Shown piece by piece: positions 51,261 through 59,641 of a stretch of 64,000 bases of DNA. Source of the stretch: an uncultured Collinsella sp. (GTDB lineage Bacteria; Actinomycetota; Coriobacteriia; Coriobacteriales; Coriobacteriaceae). Made by a program: the position numbers and the translations under genes. The DNA lies in NCBI GenBank assembly GCA_902470365.1, contig CABRFZ010000005.1, positions 1 through 64,000 of the forward strand, in the 5' to 3' direction. Each line of letters starts with the position of its first letter. Position 1 is the first letter of the stretch. The notes below the pieces were generated by a model, which saw nothing but the letters and a program-made list of their open reading frames with translations, was not told where the DNA came from and searched no databases.

Positions 51261-52214
51261 ATGACAACCAAGTACACCGACGCGCCGCGCACGCGCGTCA
51301 TGACGCCGGCATCGCTCAACAACGGCGTACACGAGAACCATTCCATTGGACAGACCATGGCCATCGCGCCCAAAAAGGGCCTGTTCGACGACATTTCCAT
51401 TCCCCAGATCATCGCCGGCGCCGCAGCTGCCGCCACGAGCGTGGCGCTTGCTTCAAAGATCGGCATTGCCGGCTCGGTGATTGGTGCCGCTGTGAGCTCA
51501 GTCATCACTGTTGTGTCCTCGCAGGTCTATCGCCACTTTATCTCCGCCAGCGCCGAAGCAATCAAGGGCACGCATGCCGCTGTCGACTACCCTGCCGGCG
51601 CCTACGAGCCCGTTGAGCCCGATGTCGAGGAGCACCTAGGTGGCGCCGCGACCACGCAGGAGATGCGCCAGGTTGCGGGACGCGCGACCACGGCGCGCGT
51701 CGCCCCCAACAGTCTGCGCGCCAAGGCGGCGGCAGAGCGCAGCCAGACACAAAAGAAGGTCATCGTCTTCTCGATCGCCATCGCCATCGTCGCGGTCATC
51801 GCCTGCGCCGGCGCCATCCTTATCACCACTGCCGGTGAGGGTCTGGGCGAGCGTCCCGAGCCAATCCTGTCGTCGCGCACGACCGAGAGCGATGCAAATG
51901 GCAACACTCAGCCGCAGGATCAGCAGGCACAGGCGGACGGCACGCAAGACAGTTCTACCTCTACCGATTCGTCCTCGAACACCCAAAACCAATCGCAGGG
52001 CACCGATTCCTCTACGGCCAACAGTGGCACGCCGTCCGGCACGACCGACTCAAGCCAAACGACTGACGGTTCACAGCCAAGCACGGGCGGCCAGACGAGC
52101 GACACCACGTCGGGAACGGGCTCAGCAGACAGTAGCAACACCAACAGCTCGAGCGGAACCGCGTCCGGCACGGCATCTGACAACTCGAGCCAAGGCACGG
52201 CATCGGGCAACTAA
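51261..52214 (+). CDS. Membrane protein with Ser/Thr-rich tail, unknown function
   Basis: A 317-residue protein. Residues about 40-90 are Ala/Gly-rich and hydrophobic (IIAGAAAAATSVALASKIGI onward); a second strong membrane segment is near 175-197 (VIVFSIAIAIVAVIACAGAI). After it comes a tail of over 100 residues of Ser, Thr, Gly, Gln, Asn and Asp, the kind of low-complexity stalk found outside the cell. GGGAGGACCCCGT precedes the ATG. It diverges from nadE. I do not recognise the family. Confidence 0.72.
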   Translation: MTTKYTDAPRTRVMTPASLNNGVHENHSIGQTMAIAPKKGLFDDISIPQIIAGAAAAATSVALASKIGIAGSVIGAAVSSVITVVSSQVYRHFISASAEAIKGTHAAVDYPAGAYEPVEPDVEEHLGGAATTQEMRQVAGRATTARVAPNSLRAKAAAERSQTQKKVIVFSIAIAIVAVIACAGAILITTAGEGLGERPEPILSSRTTESDANGNTQPQDQQAQADGTQDSSTSTDSSSNTQNQSQGTDSSTANSGTPSGTTDSSQTTDGSQPSTGGQTSDTTSGTGSADSSNTNSSSGTASGTASDNSSQGTASGN

Positions 52215-52326
52215 GCACATTTGTCTCTCATAGATAACCGACCTGTACAACGGGCGCGAATCGAAAGCGGTTCGCGCCCGTTTGCCTTGGGCGCCGCCAT
52301 GGCGAACGCCATGCGATGGTAAGATG

Positions 52327-52342
52327 CTTTACATGTGTAAAG
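52327..52342 (+). promoter_or_regulatory. Palindrome beside the ribosome site of the next gene
   Basis: CTTTACA-TG-TGTAAAG is a perfect 7-base inverted repeat ending next to the ribosome site GAGGAG (52343-52347 region). It may be an operator or a small translational hairpin. Confidence 0.45.
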
Positions 52343-52354
52343 AGGAGATTTGCC

Positions 52355-53656
52355 ATGAGCAAGACAATAGTTAGGCCCACGCTTTCGCTGGGCAACCACA
52401 TCTATCTGTATCGCCTGCTGCGCGACGCGATTGGGTGCGGCAAGCAAACGTTTATGACACAGGTCGAGGAGGCGCTCGCCGCAGGCGACATGACCGCTTA
52501 TGACCTGGGCTTTGAGTCCACGCGCGAGTTGCTCGAGGAACTCGACGACTGCATTAAACTGACTGTCTTTAAGGGCGGCCGCCTGTACGCCACCGTCATC
52601 GCCAACGAGGCTTGGGATGCCGCCCTTGCCAAGGGCGAGGACAAGCCCAAGGCAGCCAAGGGCGCTAAGCAGTCCTACAAAAAGAAAAAGCGCGGTGAGA
52701 AGGACCTCAAGGCCGTGCGTCCCAAGCACGTTAAGCGTCCCAAGCCCGAAGCCATGGTTGAAGCCGTGCCGGAATCCGAGCCCGAGACAGAGATCGAAGT
52801 CGCTATTGAGGTAACGGCAGAAGCCGAAACCGAAATCGCCGCCATGACCGATCCCAAAGTCATATCCAAGCAGGAAGCCACTGTGGAGCTAAACGAGGCT
52901 CCCAAGTCGACAACCGAAGAAGCTGCTGACCAAACCGAGACGCCTGCGTTCCAAAACAGCGATGTCTTTGGCAACGAGGCCGAAGACGATCAGTCCGACG
53001 AGCCCGCAGATCAAGACGCTACCGAGTCGGCGCCGGAGCCCGAGACGCCGCAGCCCGCCATCTCGCTCACGGTCGTCTATGACCCCGAGAACGCCAACGC
53101 CGGCATCACCACCATGGCATCCACGCCCATCGAGGTAAAGTCGAGCGTCGAGAATCAGAGCGCTCCGCAAGTCGAGCTCGACACCGCGACCGCAGACGCA
53201 CCCGCCATCGTCGAGCCCGCAGATTCCGCGGCGATGCCGAAAGCGGACACCGAATCAGTACTCGGCACCGAACCCGCGCCCGTCATCGAGGTGACGCCCG
53301 TCAATGAGCAGGCCTCCGCACCGGCGATGGCACCGGCCCCCGCACCCGCAGCACCGACCATCCCCGAGGACTTCCCCATCGATTTCGCAACCGAGGTCTT
53401 CTGCCCCGGCCCGTTGTTACACCAGCTGTCGACCTATCTCCCCTACGGCGCCGACACGCTCGGCATCATCGGCGAGTACTACTGGATCGCCCGCGAGCGC
53501 GGCACCATCGAGGCCGCGCGAAACCGCGCAAGCTTCCCCCTGCACTATACGCAGGCCGGCGAGCGCCACGAAGTCACCGTGCGCATTCGCCGCAACACCA
53601 CCGGTGGCCTCGGATCCACCTGGGCCATCGATAAAGTCGAAGAACCCGAGCAGTAA
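52355..53656 (+). CDS. Hypothetical protein with conserved ends and an acidic linker
   Basis: A 433-residue protein. The N-terminal domain (about 1-90, TLSLGNHIYLYRLLRDAIG and VFKGGRLYATVIANEAWDAAL) and the C-terminal domain (about 330-433, PIDFATEVFCPGPLLHQL through YTQAGERHEVTVRIR) look folded. Between lie a Lys-rich stretch (about 95-130) and some 190 residues rich in Glu, Ala, Pro and Thr. No signal peptide. It may bind nucleic acid through the Lys-rich part, but nothing proves this. GAGGAGATTTGCC precedes the start. Confidence 0.7.
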   Translation: MSKTIVRPTLSLGNHIYLYRLLRDAIGCGKQTFMTQVEEALAAGDMTAYDLGFESTRELLEELDDCIKLTVFKGGRLYATVIANEAWDAALAKGEDKPKAAKGAKQSYKKKKRGEKDLKAVRPKHVKRPKPEAMVEAVPESEPETEIEVAIEVTAEAETEIAAMTDPKVISKQEATVELNEAPKSTTEEAADQTETPAFQNSDVFGNEAEDDQSDEPADQDATESAPEPETPQPAISLTVVYDPENANAGITTMASTPIEVKSSVENQSAPQVELDTATADAPAIVEPADSAAMPKADTESVLGTEPAPVIEVTPVNEQASAPAMAPAPAPAAPTIPEDFPIDFATEVFCPGPLLHQLSTYLPYGADTLGIIGEYYWIARERGTIEAARNRASFPLHYTQAGERHEVTVRIRRNTTGGLGSTWAIDKVEEPEQ

Positions 53657-53659
53657 CGA

Positions 53660-53700
53660 CAAACGGCTCAAATCCAAATCAGGATTTGAGCCGTTTTTAT
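53660..53700 (+). terminator. Terminator after the hypothetical gene
   Basis: AAACGGCTCAAATCC pairs perfectly with GGATTTGAGCCGTTT, followed by TTATTTG; a textbook intrinsic terminator. Confidence 0.93.
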
Positions 53701-53710
53701 TTGTTGATGT

Positions 53711-53867
53711 TGCGTAACCAACAGCGAGCGGGCCGCAAGTGCCCCAGGTTGCCGTGAAAGAGGAGCGACGCGTACTTCGGTACGCGAGCGACGGCTTGAA
53801 CGGCAAGATGGGGTGCTTGCGGCCCGCGCAGCGTCGAGCAGTTACGCGGTTTGGAAAACCGCGTAAC
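53711..53867 (-). repeat. 3'-UTR nested inverted repeat, family I, copy 3
   Basis: Begins four bases past the ettA stop on the minus strand. First hairpin GTTACGCGGTTT/AAACCGCGTAAC (53841-53867) and TCGACGCTGC as in copy 2, then outer arms GCGGGCCGCAAG / CTTGCGGCCCGC (53728-53739 with 53816-53827), TTGCCGT with ACGGCAA, and the apical GCGTAC-TTCG-GTACGC. The core blocks match copy 1 closely on the minus strand, while the outer arms are unrelated. Confidence 0.9.
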
Positions 53868-53870
53868 GAT

Positions 53871-55550
53871 CTAGTCGCGCGTCAGCTTACGGTGAATACG
53901 ATGCGGCTGGGCTGCGTCCTCGCCAAGGCGCTCGATACGGTTGACCTGATAGGCCTCAAAGTTGCCCTCAAACCAATACCAGTTGCCCGGGTTCTCGTCG
54001 GTGCCTTCCCACGCCAGGATGTGCGTGGCGACGCGGTCCAGGAACATACGGTCGTGGCTAATGACCACCGAACAGCCCGGGAACTCGAGCAGCGCCGCCT
54101 CGAGCGAGGACAGCGTCTCGACGTCGAGGTCGTTCGTGGGCTCGTCAAGGAGCAGCAGGTTGCCGCCCTGCTTGAGCGTGAGCGCCAGGTTCAGACGGTT
54201 ACGCTCGCCACCGGAGAGTACGCCAGCGCGCTTCTGCTGGTCCTGGCCCTTAAAGCCAAAGCTCGCCACATAAGCGCGGCTGGGGACCTCGGTCTCGCCC
54301 ACCATCATGTGGTCCAGGCCATCCGAGACGACCTCCCACAGGTTCTTATCGGGGTCGATGCCGGAACGGTTCTGGTCGACGTAAGAAATCTTGACGGTCT
54401 CGCCCACCTCGAGCTCGCCCGAAGTAAGCGGCTCCAGACCCACAATCGTCTTGAACAGCGTGGTCTTACCGACACCGTTGGGGCCGATGACGCCCACGAT
54501 GCCGTTGCGTGGCAAGGTGAACGAAAGGTCGTCGATGAGCACACGGCCATCGAACTCCTTGTGCAGGTGATGGGCCTCGAGCACCTTGTTGCCCAGACGC
54601 GGGCCCACAGGGATGCGGATGTCGGTCCAGTCGAGTTTCTGGCTTGCGCGGGCCTCGGCCTCCATCTCCTCATAGCGAGCCAGACGGGCCTTGTTCTTGG
54701 CCTGGCGAGCCTTGGGCGAGCTGCGTACCCACTCGAGCTCGGCCTCCATGCGCTTGGCGAGCTTGGCGTCGCGGTTGCCCTGCGCCTCGATACGGGCGGC
54801 CTTTGTCTCCAAATACGTGGAGTAGTTGCCCTTGTAGGGATAGAGGTGGCCGCGGTCGACCTCGCAGATCCACTCGGCAACGTTATCCAGGAAGTAGCGG
54901 TCGTGCGTGACGGCAAGCACCGCGCCCTGGTAGTTGTGCAGGAAGTGCTCGAGCCACAGGATCGACTCGGCGTCCAGGTGGTTCGTGGGCTCGTCGAGCA
55001 GCAGCAGGTCGGGAGCCTCGAGCAGCAGCTTGCACAGGGCCACGCGACGGCGCTCGCCGCCGGAAAGTACGTTGACCGGCATGTCGGAATCGGGCAGCTG
55101 CAGGGCGTCCATGGCCTGGCCGAGCTTGGAATCGATATCCCAGCCGTCGGCGGCGTCGATCTCGTCCTGGAGCTTGCCCATCTCGGCCATGAGGGCGTCC
55201 ATGTCGCAATCCGGGTCGCACATCTCCTCGCCGATCTTATTGAAGCGATCGACCTTGGCGATCATTTCGCCAAACGCCATGCGCACGTTCTCGATGACGG
55301 TCTTGTCGTCGTCGAGCGGCGGCTCCTGCTGCAGGATACCCACAGTGTAGCCGGGGGTGAGCCTGGCATCGCCGTTGGAGACCTCCTCGATGCCGGCCAT
55401 AATCTTGAGCAGGGTCGACTTACCCATGCCGTTGGGACCCACGACGCCGATCTTGGCACCGGGGTAGAAGCTCAGGGTCACGTCGTCAAGGATTACCTTG
55501 TCGCCATGGGCCTTGCGAGCCTGATACATCTGGTAGATAAACTCCGCCAT
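53871..55550 (-). CDS. ettA: ABC-F ATPase, energy-dependent translational throttle type
   Basis: A 559-residue cytosolic protein with two ABC domains and no membrane part. Domain 1: Walker A GPNGMGKST, signature LSGGERRRVAL, Walker B LLLLDEPTNHLD. A helical arm and the P-site tRNA interaction linker follow (about residues 240-300). Domain 2: GPNGVGKTT, LSGGERNRLNL, LLLLDEPTNDLD. The full length matches EttA, which gates ribosome entry into elongation according to the ATP/ADP ratio. AAAGGATAGAACAGAC precedes the start. A family I repeat follows its stop. Confidence 0.95.
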   Translation of the reverse strand: MAEFIYQMYQARKAHGDKVILDDVTLSFYPGAKIGVVGPNGMGKSTLLKIMAGIEEVSNGDARLTPGYTVGILQQEPPLDDDKTVIENVRMAFGEMIAKVDRFNKIGEEMCDPDCDMDALMAEMGKLQDEIDAADGWDIDSKLGQAMDALQLPDSDMPVNVLSGGERRRVALCKLLLEAPDLLLLDEPTNHLDAESILWLEHFLHNYQGAVLAVTHDRYFLDNVAEWICEVDRGHLYPYKGNYSTYLETKAARIEAQGNRDAKLAKRMEAELEWVRSSPKARQAKNKARLARYEEMEAEARASQKLDWTDIRIPVGPRLGNKVLEAHHLHKEFDGRVLIDDLSFTLPRNGIVGVIGPNGVGKTTLFKTIVGLEPLTSGELEVGETVKISYVDQNRSGIDPDKNLWEVVSDGLDHMMVGETEVPSRAYVASFGFKGQDQQKRAGVLSGGERNRLNLALTLKQGGNLLLLDEPTNDLDVETLSSLEAALLEFPGCSVVISHDRMFLDRVATHILAWEGTDENPGNWYWFEGNFEAYQVNRIERLGEDAAQPHRIHRKLTRD

Positions 55551-55641
55551 ATGTCTGTTCTATCCTTTCTACCTGCTGTTTCCCTATTCTTGATTCGCTT
55601 TAGTGGAAACGAAATGAGGGAACCAGCTCTGAAACGTAACG

Positions 55642-55669
55642 AAAAAGGGGCATGGTTGCCCACACCCCC
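55642..55669 (-). terminator. Terminator after sdpI
   Basis: On the minus strand GGGGTGTGG pairs with CCATGCCCC (two G-T pairs) around a GCAA tetraloop, followed by TTTTT. Confidence 0.85.
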
Positions 55670-55734
55670 TAATACTACCTGGGAAAAGTCCCCCGGAACA
55701 TACTATGAACTGCGTACGCTAGTTTTCCGCAACC

Positions 55735-56439
55735 TTAACGAGCGGCTCGCTGCGATTTGCGCCACAACAGATACGAGTAGACGTAGACGGCTCCAACCGA
55801 ACCAAACGCCAGAACCGCAATCACCGCGGCGACGACTTCACTCGAAAGCACGCTGCCCGCCACGCCCATCACAATCAGGCCAATACCCAGCACCATAAAG
55901 CAGGCGCCGCCAAAACGCTGCGTACGGCGCCAGTTCTCGGGATCGGCAAGCGCCCAGGGTGTCTTGATACCGAGCGTATAGTTCTGCTTCACACGCGGCA
56001 AGTAGTTGCCTACGCCGATGAACAGCAAACCGACAACACCGGAAATCAGCACGTTAACCGAACCGACCGACGGCACCACGCCCCAGACCGTAAGCTCTCC
56101 CAGCCAGCTTATGGCGCACATGAACAAGGTGAAGGCGATTACGAAGCCCTGGTAGAACTTGCCCGAGGTTCGATATGCCTCACCTTTGGGGTCGATGCAC
56201 GGCACCATGCGGAACATTGCGAGAAGCGCCAGAGGCAGCACGCCGAGCGCGGAGGCCATCCAGCTAGGACCCCAACCGTCGACGGCGCCGTTCGCGCCCC
56301 AGTGCGTGGGAATCTGTGCAGGCAGGCTCGGCATCACCATGAGGTGCGCTACAACATTAATAGCGCAGACCACAACAAGCATGGCCCACACGCGCGACGA
56401 TACCCCCGTGGCGTGAATGCCCTTGTTTTCGTTATTCAT
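55735..56439 (-). CDS. SdpI family membrane protein
   Basis: A 234-residue membrane protein with a DUF1648 N-terminal part (LPAQIPTHWGANGAVDGWGP) and a SdpI C-terminal part (IGVGNYLPRVKQNYTLGIKTPWALADPENW). Bacillus subtilis SdpI gives immunity to the SDP toxin and recruits its repressor SdpR to the membrane. About six hydrophobic segments. It overlaps the ArsR-type regulator gene by eight bases, the arrangement of sdpR-sdpI. No sdpC-like toxin gene is near, so it may protect against toxins of other cells or have a general role. Confidence 0.9.
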   Translation of the reverse strand: MNNENKGIHATGVSSRVWAMLVVVCAINVVAHLMVMPSLPAQIPTHWGANGAVDGWGPSWMASALGVLPLALLAMFRMVPCIDPKGEAYRTSGKFYQGFVIAFTLFMCAISWLGELTVWGVVPSVGSVNVLISGVVGLLFIGVGNYLPRVKQNYTLGIKTPWALADPENWRRTQRFGGACFMVLGIGLIVMGVAGSVLSSEVVAAVIAVLAFGSVGAVYVYSYLLWRKSQRAAR

Positions 56440-56710
56440 CCTTATCACCTTCCGTGTTTGTAAAGCCCATAAACCAGCCAATTAAATCCTGCATGACGGT
56501 GGTGTTTAAGCTGTATACGATGTTTTGGCCATGGCGCTCGTCGGTCACCAACCCGGCGTTTTTGAGCGTCGCCAAGTGATGGCTCAGCGACGGCTTACTG
56601 ATATCGAAATGCTCGGCAAGCTCCCCCGCCGTGCAATTGCCCTCGCGCAGCAACTCCAAAATGCGCCGTCGCGTTGGATCGGCAAGCGCCTTAAAGCCCT
56701 CTCCCGGCAT
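56432..56710 (-). CDS. ArsR/SdpR family transcriptional regulator
   Basis: A 92-residue winged-helix repressor. DPTRRRILELLREGNCTAGE leads into the recognition helix region DISKPSLSHHLATLKNAGLV. There are no metal-binding cysteines, so it is of the SdpR autorepressor type rather than a metal sensor. The start at 56710 has GAGGAGG upstream. Its stop overlaps the sdpI start (ATGAATAA). A likely promoter lies in 56711-56889, shared with divergent tcdA. Confidence 0.9.
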   Translation of the reverse strand: MPGEGFKALADPTRRRILELLREGNCTAGELAEHFDISKPSLSHHLATLKNAGLVTDERHGQNIVYSLNTTVMQDLIGWFMGFTNTEGDKDE

Positions 56711-56889
56711 AAGACCTCCTCTCATCATCTCTCATGACGTGCACACTATACTCGATATTTAGATGTTTGTCTAACTATCTAATCGCAATGCTTCAAACCA
56801 CATCAAAGCAAACGCCATCGCAACCTATGGGCGATTACCTATAATGGCGATAGCTAAAACACGACCTGCTTCCCCATCGGAGGATATTT

Positions 56890-57687
56890 ATGACCGAAAC
56901 CGCTGCCGCAGCCGCCATCGAGACACGCGACACCAAGCTCGAGATTATCATGGGCCGCGAGGCACTCGATAAGCTCGCCGATGCTACGGTGCTAGTGCTC
57001 GGCTGCGGAGGCGTGGGCTCCAACTGCTGCGAGGCACTCGCCCGCGGCGGCATCGGTCATTTCGTCATTCTGGATAAGGACATCATCGCGCCCAGCAATA
57101 TCAATCGCCAGGCCATCGCCTTTCACAGCACCGTCGGCAAGCGCAAAGTCGACGTCATGGAGGCTATGATTCACGACATCAACCCTACCGCTACCGTCAT
57201 CAAGCGCACCGAATACCTGCTGAGCGACAACATCGATGATTTCTTCGCGAGCGTTTTGGAGCAGACGGACGGCAAGCTCGACTACGTCGTCGACGCCATC
57301 GACACCATCTCGGCCAAGCTCACCATTGCCAAATATGCTCAGGACCACGACATTCGTTTGGTCAGCTCCATGGGCGGGGCCAACAAGCTCCATCCCGAGT
57401 GCCTCCGCTTTGCCGACATTTTCGATACGGTACGTGACCCCATGAGCCGCATCATGCGCAAAGAATGCAAGAAGCGCGGAATCAAGAGCCTGCATGTACT
57501 GTTTAGCTGCGAGGAATCGGTTAAGACACAGCCCCGCGACCCTTCCAACATCCACGAGCGCACCGAGCTGGGAACCGCCAGCTTTATGCCGCCCATCATG
57601 GGCCAGATGATTGCCGGCGAGGTTATCCGCCAGATCAGCGGCCGCGGCACTGAGCGCGTACGCTCCGATGGCCAACGTCTGGACTAG
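56890..57687 (+). CDS. tcdA: tRNA threonylcarbamoyladenosine dehydratase
   Basis: A 265-residue E1-like enzyme that uses ATP to cyclise N6-threonylcarbamoyladenosine at position 37 of tRNAs. The ThiF fold is shown by VLVLGCGGVGSNCCEALARGG, the Arg in NINRQAI and YVVDAIDTISAKL. GGAGGATATTT precedes the start. tatD follows 14 bases later on the same strand. ThiF and HesA relatives are less likely given the GxGxxG context and C-terminal GTASFMPP. Confidence 0.93.
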   Translation: MTETAAAAAIETRDTKLEIIMGREALDKLADATVLVLGCGGVGSNCCEALARGGIGHFVILDKDIIAPSNINRQAIAFHSTVGKRKVDVMEAMIHDINPTATVIKRTEYLLSDNIDDFFASVLEQTDGKLDYVVDAIDTISAKLTIAKYAQDHDIRLVSSMGGANKLHPECLRFADIFDTVRDPMSRIMRKECKKRGIKSLHVLFSCEESVKTQPRDPSNIHERTELGTASFMPPIMGQMIAGEVIRQISGRGTERVRSDGQRLD

Positions 57688-57701
57688 CGGAGCGCACCGA
57701 G

Positions 57702-58484
57702 ATGGAGCCCCGGCTATTTGATGCACACTGCCATCTTGATTTAATGGCTCACCCGGACGCCGTTGCCGATGAGGCGACGGCGCTGGGCTTGGGTCTATTT
57801 GACTGCGGCGTCAATCCGCGCGACTTTTCGGCCGCAAACGAGCGCGCCTGTCGCCAACCAGGCATCATCGCCGGCGTTGGGCTTCACCCCTGGTGGCTCG
57901 CCGATGGCCACTGCGGTTTTGTCGAAGTCAATCTGCTTTGCGAAGTTGCTGCCCAAGAACGCTACATCGGCGAAGTCGGACTCGACTTTTCCGCGCGCTT
58001 TGCTGGAAGTGAGCCGCTACAAATACAGGCACTTAACCGGCTCTGCGATGCGCTCGTGCAGCATCCTCTTACCGGGCGCGTGATATCAATTCACGCCGTT
58101 CGTTCGGCAGGAGCCGTACTGGACGTCCTCGAATCGCATGGACTACTCATCCCAAACCCCGACTCCCCCGTTATCATCTTCCACTGGTTTAGCGGTACTT
58201 CGGACGAACTCGTCCGCGCGCGTAATGCGGGCTGTTATTTTTCCGTCAACGAACGCATGCTCGCATCTAAACGAGGACGCGAATACGTACGACAAATTCC
58301 ACTCGATCGTTTACTGCTCGAGACCGATGCACCAGCGGAGGCAAACGCAGAAATAAGCGCACAGTCACTCATCAGATCGCTCGAAAGCGCCTCAGAACAC
58401 GTCGCCTCGCTCAAAAAATGCGACGCAAAGCATATTGAGTCGGCGGTTTTAGCGAATGCACGCTCTGTTTTTAGCCTCCGCTAA
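57702..58484 (+). CDS. TatD family metal-dependent hydrolase
   Basis: A 260-residue TIM-barrel hydrolase; relatives are DNases or act on D-aminoacyl-tRNA. Metal ligands: DAHCHLD at the N-terminus, GEVGLDFS, ISIHAVRS, FHWFSG (in place of the usual HxFxG) and LLLETDAP. The start follows GCGGAGCGCACCGAG. It shares the tcdA transcript. A MITE-like inverted repeat begins six bases after its stop. Confidence 0.85.
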   Translation: MEPRLFDAHCHLDLMAHPDAVADEATALGLGLFDCGVNPRDFSAANERACRQPGIIAGVGLHPWWLADGHCGFVEVNLLCEVAAQERYIGEVGLDFSARFAGSEPLQIQALNRLCDALVQHPLTGRVISIHAVRSAGAVLDVLESHGLLIPNPDSPVIIFHWFSGTSDELVRARNAGCYFSVNERMLASKRGREYVRQIPLDRLLLETDAPAEANAEISAQSLIRSLESASEHVASLKKCDAKHIESAVLANARSVFSLR

Positions 58485-58490
58485 CCCCTG

Positions 58491-58719
58491 TGGTCAAAAA
58501 ACGTCAAATATGAGTACTGCTAGCGAAATGGATACATTACTCTGAGCTTTCCGACCACCAGAATAATCTACGATTGTCCATTAACTAACACTTTTACAGT
58601 CACTCATCCTGCATTTTCGCAATCTTAAACCCCTCCAAACGCTCAAATCACGTCTGAAGGGGTCGATTTTGCTGCGACTAAATTAGTCACAGTACTCATA
58701 TTTGGCTTTTTTTGACCAC
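58491..58719. mobile_element. MITE-like element with 29-30-base terminal inverted repeats
   Basis: The ends start GTGGTCAAAAA and both contain CAAATATGAGTACTG; left 58491-58519, right 58690-58719 inverted, differing only in a short central stretch. The interior (about 170 bases, AT-rich) has no coding frame but holds an imperfect CCCCT/AGGGG hairpin. Size, terminal repeats and lack of coding match a non-autonomous transposable element. No target duplication was evident. Confidence 0.6.
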
Positions 58720-58763
58720 CGAGTCACGGGAAGGCACCAATACAGCTCCCCGGGACAGCTCGG

Positions 58764-59627
58764 CTATTCGACGATTGGTGCTCCGTGGCCCCAAGAACCT
58801 TCCATGCCGCACACGGTCGAGGCAAACCCGGCAGCAAAGTCGAGCGCGCGCTCGATGGCCTCGGCGCCATCCTCACCGCGCTTGGCGGAATCGAGATAGC
58901 ACATCAAAAACGAGGTGAGGAACGAGTCGCCCGCCCCCATGGTGTCCTTCATGTCCGTTACCGGTTTAGCCAGCTGGCGGTAATAACGCTCGCCGTCGTA
59001 AGCAATGCAGCCCTCGGCGCCCGCCGTAGCCGACACAAAACGCGGACCCAGGCCCTTCACCCATGCCAGACGCTCGCGAATCTCGTCCTCACTCGCGGCA
59101 TCCGCCGCACTAAAGAAAGCGAAATCGACGTAGGGCGCAATCTGCTCGTAGTACTCGTCGGTAGAGTCGTCCGAAAAGTCAAAAGAGACCGTGACGCCCG
59201 CAGCCTTCAACTTGGGCAGCTCGCGCTCGGTAAAGCAATAGTTTCCCGAATGAACCACATCGAACTGCTTCATGTACGAAAGGTCAAAGCGATCGAGGAC
59301 ATAGCGCGCATCGCCACGGATACCGCCCTCGTTGGAGCCGAGGAAGACACGGTCACCGTCAACGACGGTCACGCGAGCCGCTCCGTTCTCGCCAATCATC
59401 TGCTCGCACTTGTCAAGCTCGATACCCTCATCCTCGAGGCTTGCAATGACATGCTCGGCAGCGGCGTCATTGCCAAAAATGCCCATGTATGCAGAACGTG
59501 CGGCACCGCATTTCTTGGCATAAACGGCGAAGTTAACCGCGTTGCCGCCAGGATACATGGTGTGGATATGCTCGTAGCGATCGACGACGTTGTCGCCAAA
59601 TCCGAGCGCGTTAACGTTAAATGCCAT
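58764..59627 (-). CDS. frlD: Fructoselysine 6-kinase-like PfkB kinase
   Basis: A 287-residue ribokinase-family sugar kinase. Motifs: GFGDNVVDRY, PGGNAVNFAVYAKKCG, VSFDFSDDS and the ATP/catalytic DTMGAGDSFLTSFL. The pattern FDVVHSGNY and FDFSD fits E. coli FrlD, which phosphorylates fructoselysine at C6. The adjacent deglycase and epimerase genes support that function. The gap to frlB is 14 bases. The substrate might also be another Amadori compound. Confidence 0.88.
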   Translation of the reverse strand: MAFNVNALGFGDNVVDRYEHIHTMYPGGNAVNFAVYAKKCGAARSAYMGIFGNDAAAEHVIASLEDEGIELDKCEQMIGENGAARVTVVDGDRVFLGSNEGGIRGDARYVLDRFDLSYMKQFDVVHSGNYCFTERELPKLKAAGVTVSFDFSDDSTDEYYEQIAPYVDFAFFSAADAASEDEIRERLAWVKGLGPRFVSATAGAEGCIAYDGERYYRQLAKPVTDMKDTMGAGDSFLTSFLMCYLDSAKRGEDGAEAIERALDFAAGFASTVCGMEGSWGHGAPIVE

Positions 59628-59641
59628 GGCCTTTGTCCCTT

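Noticed and set aside
55551..55734. A gene in the gap between ettA and sdpI
   Set aside because: Only a terminator for sdpI and the ettA leader are visible; the open frame is the tail of the ettA shadow.
53739..55898. 719-codon plus-strand frame opposite ettA
   Set aside because: It is the shadow of the ABC-F gene; its translation is low-complexity and it crosses a terminator and the nested repeat.
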